The translations under genes were made by a program, and so were the position numbers. Below the pieces are notes generated by a model that was not told where the DNA came from, did no database searches, and saw only the letters and a list, made by a program, of their open reading frames with translations. A DNA stretch of 64,000 nucleotides from Lepidostoma basale (lineage: Eukaryota; Arthropoda; Insecta; Trichoptera; Lepidostomatidae): positions 434,001 through 498,000 of the forward strand of contig JAHDVF020000504.1 of the NCBI GenBank assembly GCA_022606425.2, given 5' to 3'. Below are positions 10,090 through 19,689 of this stretch, in pieces. Within the stretch, counting starts at the first letter, position 1, and every line of letters starts with the position of its first letter.

Positions 10090-10300
10090 TCATAATATTT
10101 TAAATATTTACATAATATCACTGATGAAGGGCTGGTTAGTCCGAAAAATGTTTGATATTTAATTTAATTTTTTTTAATAAATGTGAGTGTTGTATACAAA
10201 GTACATAAAAAGAAATATTAAACATCTACAACACAAAGCTATGGCGAACATAGAAGAAATTCAGGATTTCTTATTATACAGTTAATATTCATTTCATATA
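10090..10300 (+). repeat. P1 PLE terminus
   Basis: Contains the hammerhead-like motif at 10114-10159, then 'aaacatctacaacacaaagc', 'tggcgaacatagaagaa'. The same order is at 54970-55160, and related strings are at 42.2, 47.5 and 48.2 kb. Confidence 0.65.
10114..10159 (+). ncRNA. Hammerhead-ribozyme-like motif (P1 family)
   Basis: Helix I AATATCA (10114-10120) pairs perfectly with TGATATT (10153-10159). The core CTGATGA (10121-10127) is followed by one extra A, helix II GGGC/GTCC (10129-10132, 10139-10142), GAA (10143-10145), AAATGT (helix III position, derived from ACATGT) and T at the cleavage position. Hammerheads are known in PLE terminal repeats. The extra base before helix II and the decayed helix III mean activity is uncertain. 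Confidence 0.55.
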
Positions 10301-10589
10301 GGAAAAAAGTTTCGGCATTCACGGTATTCCTAGGTAGCAAATCTTTTGAGTAGTAAAGGGGAGGTATGTATTGTCCGGCGAGGGCTTATTGTATCCACTT
10401 TGTATGGTGGTGTATTAAACTGGGAGCTATAAAGCTGTTTAAAGGGTTTCAAGGGATTAATGGTAACAAACTCTAATTTTATTAGGTTGCCTAAAGTTGA
10501 ACACTTTCATTTGAAAGTGTGGTCGACGGTCATCTAGAAAAGTCTATAGAAACGGTATATAAAAAATAAGTTATAATATACATGACATT
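10301..10589. other. Possible PLE-internal sequence
   Basis: Weak similarity to 42310-42420 ('agtaaagg', 'agggcttattgtatcc' against 'agggctcattgcatct'), which also follows a P1 end, so this may be PLE body. No open frame. Confidence 0.35.
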
Positions 10590-10950
10590 TTGAATGTATA
10601 CAAATACTTGTAGACGAATACTAGATTTTATTTACCCATTGCGGGTTATCAATTCAAGGATTAATTTAAGTTAAGCGCACGCTTTATGTAATTACAACAT
10701 TCCCCATTCAACCTTTCTTATGACAACCATGTCTAAATTGGAGTGACATTTCCAGGCGTTATCTAGCAGTGCGTTAATGGCAGTAGCCTTTCACATTGCG
10801 TTATAAAAATCTTCTGCTTAATGCTTAAATCTAATCTTCAAAGGGGGCGGTCTATAAATTGAAACTGACATGTGAATTGTGGTGTTGGTTATAAACATAT
10901 ATACAACTTCCAAAAATTTCTCAGACATGGTGGTCATAAGAAAGGGGGAA
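10590..10950. mobile_element. FB foldback element, partial
   Basis: Starts with 'tgtatacaaatacttgtaga' and 'acccattgcgggttatc', then the FB core 'taagcgcacgctttatgtaa' and 'acaacattccccattcaacc'. An opposed piece, 'atggtggtcataagaaaggg', closes at about 10945 against 'cctttcttatgacaaccat' near 10715. No coding sequence. Confidence 0.55.
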
Positions 10951-11160
10951 TTAATTATTCATTATTACTTACTAGCTGACCCGGCAACGCTTCGCTATTG
11001 CTAAATTCGAGTACATAAATAAACCCAATATATATTCAAAAAATACAATGAATTATAAACTTGAATACATATTACTAATGTAATAGAAAAACAATTTTTG
11101 AATATTTTATATGAAATTTAATGATCAAATAAACAATATTATATCACATTTGCAGAAAAC
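10951..11160. repeat. Dispersed repeat end
   Basis: Begins 'ctagctgacccggcaacgct', 'tcgctattgctaaattcgag', a string I recognise only as a recurrent type of arthropod repeat terminus. AT-rich after that. Confidence 0.35.
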
Positions 11161-11164
11161 ATTC

Positions 11165-11520
11165 ATTATATTAAAGAAACAAAACTCTTGATTTTGTTGT
11201 CCATGAAATTCACATCAGAGCCAATAAAGTAAGTTTCTACGATTGTGATTTCGGCACTGCGAGTCCGCTGGCGTGGAATAGTAATATAGATGATAATACT
11301 ACATAAGCCTCCCTTCCCGACTTCCACAACTGTATCCCTCGCCGCTCTGCGCCATTGACCTCCTGCCACTCGTTTAATGTCATTAGACCATCTTGCTTGT
11401 GATCTGCCAGAATTTGTGTAGCTGTTTCTCTTTCGCCACTCCAGGCCAGAAGATCTTATAACCCGTTGTCCTTGCTTTATGACCGATCCCATTCCATTTA
11501 CACATTAGTCGCTGCATCGG
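11165..11520 (-). mobile_element. LINE-F-like fragment beside an inverted 70-bp repeat
   Basis: The minus frame includes 'LEWRKRNSYTNSGRSQARWS' and 'DIKRVAGGQWRRAARD', matching the 'VLEWRPR', 'GRPPARWTDDLKRIAG' order of LINE-F. 11175-11245 is an inverted copy of 12812-12890 ('cttgattttgttgtccatga' against its complement). A diverged same-orientation copy of 11420-11520 is at 12945-13050. Confidence 0.6.
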
Positions 11521-11659
11521 CAACTTTGGTCCGATCTTTCATTCATCAATGTTGGGCCCTGGAATTAAAAAAAAAAAAATTGAATTGCCATAAGGCGGAC
11601 ACTATAAAAGGCAGTTCATGCTATATGCATAATAATAATAATAATAATTAGGCTAATTT
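11521..11659. repeat. Oligo(A) and (AAT)n stretch
   Basis: A run of 13 A at 11567-11579 and AAT repeats at 11628-11649 may be retroelement tails of unclear source. Confidence 0.4.
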
Positions 11660-12270
11660 GTCAAATTAACTAACTAACTAACTAACCATCACGCCGTCTC
11701 CCTGAAAGTGTAAGCAGAGAGAATGGACTGTCACACTTTTACTGATGCGGCACTCCATCCTTCTCTTTTCGCCCCGCGGGAGGCGCGGTGTGATGGGTTG
11801 CGAACCTCATCGCCACCAATAGGCATCTCCCGCGCACACTTCGATCGTCCAACACCCACAAAATAAATCTAAAACAAATAATATAAAATACAATGATATA
11901 AAATAAAATAACAAAATAAAAATAATTTTACACAAAATGTTCTTTTTAGACGGTGCACATATTGTCTATTTAATTTATAATATGTTCCACGTATCCACTG
12001 TTTTTTAATTTAGCACATAATGTAATAACACATAATGTTTTTTTCAATGTTGCACATGTTGACATGGACGATCCGGACTTTTGTGTTTATTTAATTTATG
12101 TTACACGTATCCACCATTTTTAAAATTATCTGTAATAAGGCACTTAACCAGCAAGAACTTAAAAATAATATTGAAGAAATTATTCAAATTGTCATTGGAA
12201 CAAATGAAAAAATTATTTGTACACCTGTCAAAATTCTTTATAAAAACGATAAAACTAATAAAACCTTTTA
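11660..12270 (-). mobile_element. X non-autonomous element, copy 2 (longest)
   Basis: Tail of CTAA repeats (11667-11685), LINE-B-type 3' end, GC-rich module ('cgcgggaggcgcggtgtga', 'gggttgcgaacctcatcg'), then AT-rich body including 'gttgcacatgttgacatgg', 'aaggcacttaaccagcaag' and 'tttgtacacctgtcaaaatt'. It runs about 600 bp before merging with LINE-A sequence at about 12270. The body has internal sub-repeats ('ggtggatacgtg', 'gtgcacatat'). Confidence 0.75.
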
Positions 12271-12665
12271 ATCTGATTAATTTGTCAAATTAATTAAACT
12301 AATCAGATTTTAAAGGTTGGTCATGTTAGAAGTCGGAGGAATCGACATGCGTGTATGACTCGTATGAATGTGGAGGAAGCTAGACAGGTTTGCCAGGATA
12401 GAGTAGTGTTATGTTGAAGAAATTATTCAAATTGTCATTGGAACAAATGAAAAATTTATTTGTACACCTGTCAAAATTCTTTATAAAAACGATAAAACTG
12501 ATAAAACCTTTTAATCTGATTAATTTGATTAATTTGTCAAATTAATTAAATTAATCAGATTTTAAAGGTTGGTCATGTTAGAAGTCAGAGGAATCGACAT
12601 GCGTGTATGACTCGTATGAATGTGGAGGAAGCTAGAGAGGTTTGCCAGGATAGAGTAGTGTTATG
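12163..12665 (+). repeat. 250-bp tandem duplication across an X/LINE-A junction
   Basis: 12163-12412 and 12413-12665 are near-identical direct copies starting 'ttgaagaaattattcaaatt'. Each holds the X 5' part, then LINE-A sequence ('aggttggtcatgttagaagt', 'gcgtgtatgactcgtatgaa', 'gatagagtagtgttatg'). The repeat joins the LINE-A end back to X sequence, so it arose after the two became adjacent. Confidence 0.8.
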
Positions 12666-12722
12666 GTCCATTCTCTCTGCCTACCCCTGTGGGGAAACGG
12701 CGTGATGGTTTGTTTGTTTGTT
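12660..12722 (+). mobile_element. LINE-A 3' end with (GTTT)n tail
   Basis: 'ggtccattctctctgcctac', 'ccctgtggggaaacggcgtg', then 'atggtttgtttgtttgttt'. It continues the LINE-A sequence of the second tandem unit. Confidence 0.8.
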
Positions 12723-12724
12723 TA

Positions 12725-12900
12725 ATTTGTATAATCGCCGTTTTCGTGAATAGCTCACCTCAAGGGCGCTTTGACAATGTTTTTAGTCATGAAAGGTGCA
12801 TGTGACAACAGCGAAATCACGATCGTAGAAACTTACTTTATTGGCTCTGATGTGATTTTCATGGACAACAAAATCAAGAGTTTTGTTTCTCTAAACATAT
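12725..12900. mobile_element. LINE-K 3' remnant and inverted repeat partner
   Basis: 12730-12800 on - contains 'agcgcccttgaggtgagc', matching the LINE-K 3' UTR at 14925-14960. 12812-12890 is the inverted partner of 11175-11245. Confidence 0.5.
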
Positions 12901-13168
12901 GAATGTTTTGTGCAAATGTGATATTGTGTAATGTAAAAATGAGCCGGTTCTCATTCGCCACTCCAGAGTACATCTAATTCACTGATCATCCGTTGTTTGA
13001 TTGATCTAATTCCATTTTAACGAAGTTATTTTGCACGCTGCATCGGTAATTTTCGTCCCATCTCTGATCCGTTACTTTATTTTCCTAGAAATAAACGGAA
13101 AAAGTCATAAGAATTGTGTCATTCATTCATATTGTAATTCATATTGTATATCATTAGAACTTTCTTAC

Positions 13169-13195
13169 CGTTGCTGTGGTAATGTAACAATTTCC
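13169..13195 (-). CDS. Candidate micro-exon (27 bp), weak
   Basis: Acceptor 'tactttggtcag' after a pyrimidine-rich stretch, 27 bp open in all frames, donor ACG|GTAAGAAAG. Length and frame alone cannot prove it; the value is that it lies 93 bp downstream of another candidate exon on the same strand in a TE-poor interval. Confidence 0.22.
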
Positions 13196-13288
13196 CTGAC
13201 CAAAGTATGCGTATAAAGAAAACGGCAAAATAGAATAAACTGAGAATATATTTATGAATTAGAAATATAAATATTATATTATACTTAC

Positions 13289-13366
13289 GGAAGCAAGTTT
13301 CTTCATATTCTTGTAGAGCTTCGACGTCCAATATTTTATATTTTCGCTATCATCCTTTGAAATAAC
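13289..13366 (-). CDS. Candidate exon (78 bp), unknown protein
   Basis: Acceptor 'attgctttcag' and a consensus donor TCC|GTAAGTATA bound 78 bp open in one frame (VISKDDSENIKYW then TSKLYKNMKKLAS), charged and lysine-rich. The phase does not match the upstream candidate exon at 13658-13791, which ends two bases into a codon. A second AG at 'gatgatag' would restore phase. It could also be non-coding or part of a pseudogene. Confidence 0.3.
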
Positions 13367-13657
13367 CTGAAAGCAATTTAATTATCATTGAATATTTTTA
13401 ATCCCAGAAACTTCATAACCTTAAAGTACCGAAACTTCATACCTACAAAATATTACGACGTACAAAGAGATTGACAGTTCAGAGACCACGTGACCAATCG
13501 AACGGCTAGAACTCTAGAAAACGAATATCATTAAGTAATCACCGTCGAACGTAAGAGAAACGAATAAGTTTCAGCCACACGAAAAAATAAAATTTCGTTC
13601 ATAACCTCAAAATGACGCGTAAAAATTATACTCGCCAAAATTAAGAAGTATAATTAC

Positions 13658-13791
13658 CTGTCTGCATTAATGTACATTAAAATATGGCCAATAAAATAGA
13701 CTGTACCAATTAAACAACCAATTATTTTAGTACGTAATAAGTAAAACGTATTAAGTATTATACATCCCAAAGTAAAACGCAATATATTGGA
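13658..13791 (-). CDS. Candidate host exon encoding two hydrophobic segments
   Basis: A strong acceptor ('gttttgctttctgacag') and donor (ACAG|GTAATTATA) bound 134 bp with exactly one open frame of 44 codons plus two bases. Residues 3-19 (ILRFTLGCIILNTFYLL) and 22-41 (KIIGCLIGTVYFIGHILMYI) are two membrane-spanning stretches split by RT, ending NAD. It resembles an internal exon of a multi-pass membrane protein; I do not recognise the family. It is the only part of the window that looks like host coding sequence free of element similarity, apart from 49923-50091. Confidence 0.42.
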
Positions 13792-14204
13792 CTGTCAGAA
13801 AGCAAAACACATTGTTGCCACTACACAAAATTACATGGAGACTGAATTCTCTCCAGACCGTGTCAAACGAATATAGACTCAAAAGATTGATACTCAGGTG
13901 ATACGAACATTAAGGTCTATATTCGTTTGCACTACGAAAATTTTCAATTAATTGATTAATTTATAAAGTTAATTAGAGCTCGATTAATAACGAAAATATG
14001 CCTATGACGACCGCTAAATTCCACTTAGTCCATTCTCCAAGATTCAGAAGGATCTGATGAGGAATCACCGAGAAAGAAGGAGACACACACAACCCAGATT
14101 GTGTTTTATTTATATGTAGATACAACTAGTTTTCTCTTTAACTTATCAAAGTGTTACTTTATTCTTCTTATATATTTAACCTAATGTCAGTTGTTATATA
14201 ATAC
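13792..14204. other. Unassigned TE-poor sequence
   Basis: No further exon with good splice signals seen. 13915-14010 is AT-rich with 'ttaattgattaatttataaa' palindromic stretches. Confidence 0.35.
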
Positions 14205-14325
14205 ATATTTGTGGTAGCATGTAATTGGCCTTGTTTTGTTGTCTCTGTGTGTTTATATTCTTATACTGTAATTGCTGTTTGTTACCCTCAATAATAATAA
14301 TAAAATAATTAAAATAATAATAAAA
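14205..14325. repeat. Dispersed repeat end with AAT microsatellite
   Basis: 'atatttgtggtagcatgtaa' and 'ttggcctt' repeat 633-660. It is followed 55 bp later by (AAT)n at 14290-14303, resembling a LINE 3' UTR and tail. Confidence 0.45.
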
Positions 14326-14525
14326 AAACGATGTTTGATTAACTACTACTTCCACTTTTGTCTTTATTTCGACAGCGACCGGTTTCGCCAGGCTCACTGG
14401 CATCGACAGACTGCTGATGTCTGTCGTGTCTCCCCAGTATATCGATGCCAGCGAGCCTGGCGAAACCGGTCGCTGTCGAAATAAAGACAAAAGTGAAAGT
14501 AGTTCAAAACATCGTTTTATTTAAT
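14326..14525. repeat. P3 PLE terminus, head-to-head inverted pair
   Basis: Arms of about 85 bp: 14333-14420 and 14437-14520, both reading outward 'cgaaaccggtcgctgtcgaa', 'ataaagacaaaagtggaagt'. Each holds stem GCCAG/CTGGC, GAA, palindrome ACCGGT, C. Between the arms, 'gacagactgctgatgtctgt' is itself palindromic. A transcript of this segment would fold into a long hairpin. Confidence 0.7.
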
Positions 14526-14539
14526 TATTACTGTTTATT

Positions 14540-14830
14540 TATTTTTTTCTATTATACACAATGAGACATAACAAACGAAACACATTAAGACGACTCATTT
14601 GGACACAAAACGATCTAACAAAAATAAAATAACGATATGGAACTAAAAGATAATATATATCAAAAAGATACCAAATATGTTGACGTCAGTCTTTCTAGAA
14701 TTCGTAATATATTTTTTATGAACACCGCACCATTGACAAAAAAAAGTATCCAAATCAGAGACGATTAGATTCAATGTCTAAATTGCTCTACCTTGGACGT
14801 ATCTGTAATCTTTATAAATAAATAAATGAA
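14540..14830 (-). mobile_element. Repeat Y, LINE 3' end
   Basis: 'gagacataacaaacgaaa', 'gactcatttggacacaaaac', 'ccaaatatgttgacgtcagt' recur at 26330-26480 (+), 39958-40060 (-) and 51662-51905 (-). The (TAAA)n-type tail at one end suggests a LINE 3' UTR, here read on -. Confidence 0.55.
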
Positions 14831-14887
14831 AATGAAATGAAATAAAATGAAAATGAAGTTGGAAAAATTTACGAGCGTGCGTGTAAC

Positions 14888-15465
14888 GATAATAATAATA
14901 ATAATATGCTAACTTTTAAAGCGCCGTTTTTGTGATGTAATCACCTCAAGGGCGCATTAAGTCGTGTTTTAAATCTTAAAAATCTAAATGTGACCGCTTA
15001 AAAAACGATCGGTTTGAAAGTATAGTAGAACAAAGTATAAATGTTTAAATTGGGTATGAAATATGAAAAAGATGGGTTTTCAATTTAGATCTGAAATCTG
15101 TCGGATCATTTATGCATCTAAGGTGTGAAGGGAGATTGTTCCAAGCTGATGGACCGGCTACCGCGAACGCTCGATCCCCGAAATTTGTACTGGGGCAACG
15201 CTTCGGCTCAACTAATCTTCCTATTGCTGAGGAGTTCGCCGAGCGAAGTGTGGATTTCCGTGAATTTAGGCTGTCCGTTATACAGAGTTCAGATATATAA
15301 CTTGGTGCCATTCCATGTAGCGCTTTGAAGACTGTCCAGCAGATTTTTTGTTTATACTGGATTCTTTCTGGACTTTTAAGCCAGTGAAGTTCTTTGAGAT
15401 GTTGTGTTATATGAGACTTTTTTGGAATGCCTTTAATGAGCCTTGCTGCCGCATTGAACGTAACG
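14888..15465 (-). pseudogene. LINE-K, L2/CR1-like RT C-terminal fragment
   Basis: Coding from about 15460 to 15048: 'FNAAARLIKGI', 'ITQHLKELHWLK', 'KALHGMAPSYISEL', then GDRAFAVAGPSAWNNLPSHL and KLKTHLFHISYPI, the stereotyped C-terminus of L2/CR1-type LINEs. The 3' UTR 'cgcccttgaggtgattacat' leads to (ATT)n at 14888-14907. It is 5'-truncated; the remaining frame is intact over about 138 codons. A second copy is at 31527-31840. Confidence 0.85.
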
Positions 15466-15575
15466 ATGTACGAATGTAGAGGTAGCTCGATATCATGTCA
15501 GGACAGAGTAGTATGGCGGTCCATTCTCTCTGTCCTCCCCTCTGGAGAAACGGCTTGGTAGTTACTTAGTTAGTA
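15466..15575 (+). mobile_element. LINE-C 3' fragment
   Basis: 'gatgtacgaatgtagagg', 'catgtcaggacagagtag', 'tggcggtccattctctctg' and a short GTTA tail ('agttacttagttagt'). Only the last ~95 bp of the element. Confidence 0.75.
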
Positions 15576-15591
15576 ACAAGTATAATTTCTT

Positions 15592-15730
15592 ATTTCTTGA
15601 ATGATGACATAAAACTCCATATTGTGTAATTCATACAAATGAAAACGTCTGTTTTCTAGAAGTTACATTATTTAAGAGAAGTACGTGTTTCGTCATTTTA
15701 AGGCATTATTAAATGTAAAAAAAACAAGTT
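15592..15730 (-). repeat. P2 PLE terminus, single arm
   Basis: 'cataaaactccatattgtgt', 'atgaaaacgtctgttttcta', 'gaagtt', then 'gtgtttcgtcattttaaggc' and 'attattaaatgt'. The core stem is decayed. Confidence 0.6.
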
Positions 15731-16095
15731 TTATTATTATTCACTTTGATCAAAGACCAAGCTTATAGCTTTATGTGACTAAATAAGCTTTGCTTGTACG
15801 ATTTTAAAATTGGAGTTCTCGCAATTAGTCACGTTATGTAAATCGCGTCCGATTCTATAAACGTCCGATTCTATGGAGATTCCATTATTTTATAAATAGA
15901 CTGAACAATTTTTCCGACAATTAAGAGACTTCCATCAATTTCCCTGAATTTGTGATCGAAGGATAATGAAACCAATTAGCACACCGTTAATTAATACACA
16001 TAATTTTGAGAAACTGGTACTAATACAAAGTAAATAATTAATCAAAATTATTTTCATTGACACGAAATTTTATTGTTCCTTGAATAATGAATTAA
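15731..16095. other. Unassigned AT-rich sequence
   Basis: 'gtccgattctat' occurs twice at 15847-15875. No genes or element matches. Confidence 0.35.
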
Positions 16096-16860
16096 AATTC
16101 TAACTAACTAACTAACTAACCATCATGCCGTCTCCCCGAAGCAGTAGACAGAAAGAATGGACTGCCACACTTTTCTTTCCTGACATATTTGTCTCGCTTC
16201 CTCAACATACATCGCGTCGATTTCTCTGACTCCTCACATGGCCGACATTCAATATTTGATTTATTTGATTGTGCCACGTTTTCCTCGGTCTTCCTCTATT
16301 TCTGGTTACATTTACATCATTAACATATATTTTTTTTACCATTTTTTCCATACGTCCAAACCATCTTAATGATCCTTTCATTATTTGTTCATGACACCAT
16401 CATTCGCACCGCATTCACTTCTTATCACTCTATCATCCACAGAGTATCCACACATTCGTCTAAGAGATCTCATTTCTAATGCATTTATTCTACTTTCATC
16501 CTTCATTTGCCAGTTCCATGTTTTGCTTCCATACATTAGGGTCGGTAGAAGAACACCATTCTAGCTTTTTTGGATAGGTTTTTGTTTGCGATGACAACGT
16601 TAAGTACACCATTCACTTTGTTACCTGCCCCAACCCTTATTTCAATATCCCTCTCCACTCGCCCATCTCTTGTAAACATACTACCTAAATACACGAACTC
16701 AACTACTTGCTCCAAATTTTCACCATTCACGCTAATGTTGCAGACTGTCATGGTTTCTTCCTTTTCAAAAGTCATTACCTTGGACTTATTAACATTAATC
16801 ATCAGATCATTTCGCATGCATACCTCATACATACAATTAAAAATCCGTCTACAATAATCA
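16096..16860 (-). pseudogene. LINE-B RT fragment
   Basis: (GTTA)n tail at 16102-16121, standard 3' end. The upstream part is frame-damaged until 16536-16860, where a minus frame gives 'YEVCMRNDLMINVNKSKVMT', 'NISVNGENLEQVVEFVYLGS' and 'RVGAGNKVNGVLNVVIANKN', the RT palm-thumb region after the YADD box. The junction MYEVCMRNDL at 16830 marks the 5' truncation. Confidence 0.85.
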
Positions 16861-16869
16861 ATAAGAATG

Positions 16870-17125
16870 AAATATTTTAAAGTTGTTTCTTGAATAATGA
16901 TATAAATCTCCATATTAAATATTTAATACGAATGATAACGTTAGATTTATATGTACGAGCTTTATTATATAATAATTTATATGAATAACATGTTTTGCCT
17001 GTCAAAGGCATTATGAAATGTAAATAAATAAATACCTTAGACAGGCAAAACATGCCATACACATAAAATATAATAAAACTGCTAGAAAACAGACGTTTTC
17101 ATTCGTATTAAATATTTAAGAATGA
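16870..17125. repeat. P2 PLE termini, head-to-head
   Basis: Left arm 16877-17015 ends 'aacatgttttgcctgtcaaa', 'ggcattatgaaatgt'. Right arm 17032-17122 begins 'accttagacaggcaaaacat' and ends 'acgttttcattcgtattaaa'. The arms face each other with a (TAAA)n spacer. Confidence 0.65.
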
Positions 17126-17747
17126 AAACCTCTTGTTTCTATAAGTTTAATTTTATTTGAAAGGAAAGATATGTAAAAAAATAAAGAGGGCGTTGCACTC
17201 TTAAATTCAGTACCTATTTGGCAAAAGCATGCATGTCTGTTTTTGATGATTTTGAGATTTTAATGCTAGTATGTCATCAAATACCAATAACATATTACAG
17301 GAAAGCTTATGTGTCTAAAACTTATAGCTTTTGTACACAACACATGTCATTAAAAAACGATCTAATACATGGCAAACGTGATATAATATTTGTAACTAAA
17401 AAAAACATCACTATATTGAAGGTTAATGCGTCAATACTATGGAATTCCATTTTTATCTTTTTTCTGTTTTAAATAAATATGTGTTCAATTGTTTTTTTTA
17501 AAAATATTATATAACAAAAACGTAAAAGTATCATATTTGTATGCATGGATTAGTAGAATTTCTTTTTATATGTTATGAACAAGATTTTATTTGTCAAAAA
17601 AATTCTCATTTTCGCTTTTGGCAAATTGGTACAGAATTTGTAAGAATGAAAACCACTGTTTCTCGAAATTATATTTTATTTTAAGGTAAAGAAATGTTAA
17701 AAATAAAGAATATCTTACACTCTACGACGACCTTTGTGGTTATTATT
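17126..17747. other. Unassigned; PLE-related traces
   Basis: 17640-17700 ('gaatgaaaaccactgtttct') and 17120-17170 resemble P2 outer sequence. An 84-codon frame at 17218-17472 has no recognisable features. 17727-17741 resembles the SINE-1 head. Confidence 0.35.
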
Positions 17748-18312
17748 AGGTGTATAACTTTGCTTCCGCCGTTTTTTCCCGAAATTCGAGGCTTTATCGT
17801 AAAAAAACTGGTTATACATTTATGATTCAAAGTATTGTCCATCGCTGGCCACTACTTTCTCCCATCTTTCGGGCAGCATACGAATCCCGCGTTGAAAAAA
17901 CTGGTCATCTTTTGAAGCGATCCACGAATCGATCCAATTTTTTACTTCTTCATAAGACGGAAAGTGCTGGTCAGCTAGGTCGTGTGCCATTGATCGAAAC
18001 AAGTGATAGTCCGAGGGAGCAACGTTTGGAGAATACGGCGGGTGGGGTAGGACTTCCCATTTCAAAGTTTCCAAGTATGTCTTGACCATTTTCGCAACAT
18101 GGGGTCGAGCATTGTCATGCTGTAAAATCACTTTATCATGTCTCTCGTTGTATTGCGGCCGTTTGTCTTTCAATGCTCGGCTCAAACGCATTAATTGCGT
18201 TCGATAACGATCGCCTGTGATTGTTTCAGTCGGTTTTAACAACTCATTATACCCTACGCCTTACCGCTACTGCCATCTATTGCAAAACGGCGGAAGCAAG
18301 GGGTTACACCTT
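17748..18312 (-). pseudogene. Mariner transposon, internally deleted
   Basis: Terminal inverted repeats of about 28 bp: left 'aggtgtataactttgcttcc', right (complement) 'aggtgtaaccccttgcttcc', both followed by 'gccgtttt'; TA stands outside the right end. The 140-residue frame (17820-18242) starts at 'LKPTETITGDRYRTQL' and has HDNARPHVA and YSPNVAPSDYHLF; the two aspartates are 34 residues apart, the DD34D spacing of mariner transposases. The first catalytic Asp and the N-terminal DNA-binding domain are absent, so at 565 bp (family usually ~1.3 kb) it cannot mobilise itself. Confidence 0.92.
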
Positions 18313-18344
18313 ATATATTTCACGGGTTTTAAGTATTCTGTATT

Positions 18345-18470
18345 GATTCGAGTGTATGACTTTGATGGTGTATGGATGTGGAGGAATATAATTTTTTTAG
18401 TTAAGATTTAGCTGTGTGGTGGCCTATTATCTCTTCTAATATTTCTGCAGAAAAGGTTTAATGGTTATTA
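18345..18470 (+). mobile_element. Decayed LINE-A 3' end
   Basis: 'cgagtgtatgactttgatgg', 'tgtatggatgtggaggaa' and 'gtgtggtggcctattatctc' follow LINE-A order with many changes. Confidence 0.5.
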
Positions 18471-18900
18471 TTATTGAAAATAATACAACTTATTAAAATA
18501 AATCACTGAACATTTTTGGAAACTTTGACATTATAATAAACACATACTGAAGTATTCAAACAAAAAGCCGATGAATTATTTATTAGAGAATGAATGTTTG
18601 AATAGTGTCCTTACACAAAATGTTGGTCCTTTGCAAACTAGACTTTCTGAAGTTAATTTCATCCCCTTAACAATATTTTTCTCTTCGCATAATTACCCCT
18701 AGAGCCTGGCTCCAGCCTTCCCGCAAGAGTAAATACCGGAGACCTCAGCGAAGGATCTGTTCAGTGTAAATAGGACCAATTATCTCGTTTTCAAAACTCC
18801 TTCTCGATATCAATGGTAGCTTGTAAAAAAATGATAAACAAATTAATATAACTGAAATGTATAAATTACGAGTTTTTTAATAATTTTATATAAGCATATT
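18471..18900. other. Unassigned sequence
   Basis: 18700-18800 is less AT-rich ('agcctggctccagccttccc'). No convincing exon. Confidence 0.3.
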
Positions 18901-18902
18901 AT

Positions 18903-19120
18903 GACGACCTTCGTGACTCAGTGGCAAGTGCTATAGCTGTCTCACTGAAGGTCCCGAGTTTGATTCCCGTCGATGGTAGTGTGATTGTCATACTATCTTT
19001 GGTTTGACGTAGAGTTAAGGTTATAATAAAATGGTGACAGATTAGATTCATACCACATGTCTTGAGAATCAATATAATTGCTATACCCTATAAGAAAATA
19101 ATAATAATATGATAATTAAA
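18903..19120 (+). mobile_element. SINE-1, tRNA-derived
   Basis: Head 'gacgaccttcgtgactcagt' with box A 'tcagtggcaagtgc' and box B 'gagtttgattccc', body 'gatggtagtgtgattgtcat', 'gtgacagattag', tail with 'ataataataatatg'. Orientation +. It lacks an intact anticodon arm, so it is not a tRNA gene. Confidence 0.8.
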
Positions 19121-19194
19121 ATATTTATTGTATATGTTATAATAGGAAAATGTGGTACCATCAATCAGTATGTTATGTCGAATTGATCAATATT

Positions 19195-19350
19195 TAATGT
19201 CTGCCACGTGTGGTGTCGGAGATATTGACGTCCATTCATGACACGATGAATGAAGGATGAAGAAACGAGAGATGTATGTCAAGAAACTGTGGCGGTCCAT
19301 TATTTTTGCCTACCCCTTTGGAGAGACCGTGTGACGGTTAATTTGATTTT
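19195..19350 (+). mobile_element. LINE-B 3' end, decayed
   Basis: 'gatattgacgtccattcatg', 'acacgatgaatgaa', 'gtcaagaaactgtggcggtc', 'cctttggagagaccgtgtga'. Tail reduced to 'cggttaatttg'. Confidence 0.65.
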
Positions 19351-19384
19351 TATTTAAAATAATTAATGTACATGGAAAAAAATG

Positions 19385-19689
19385 TTTTCTAGAGGGTTTT
19401 CCATTTTACGGAAATCGCATATATGGTCTTGAAAGCTTTATAAAAATACCTTTAATAATGCCTTAGCAAGGAATATTATGTATTATCCCTTAAATATATT
19501 AAATTTTCTATTAAAAAGTACGTTTTTTATGTAAAAACAATATTTTGAATAAGGAGTTCAAGAAATTGTTTATTAAAATTAAGTGAATTGTTTTGGTCAA
19601 TTTAACTGTTGCCGCACTTTATAATAGTTAATTGTGACTCGTAATACGTTTGTGCTGTTATGCTGTTAAAATTATATTAGTTTTAAAGT
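19385..19689. repeat. P2-like arm and AT-rich DNA
   Basis: 19385-19480 has 'gttttctagagggttttcca' and 'taataatgccttagcaagg', a decayed P2 arm. No gene follows. Confidence 0.45.

Noticed and set aside
18903..18980. tRNA gene
   Set aside because: A and B boxes are present, but the anticodon and acceptor arms do not form and the same unit with body and tail is dispersed; it is a SINE.
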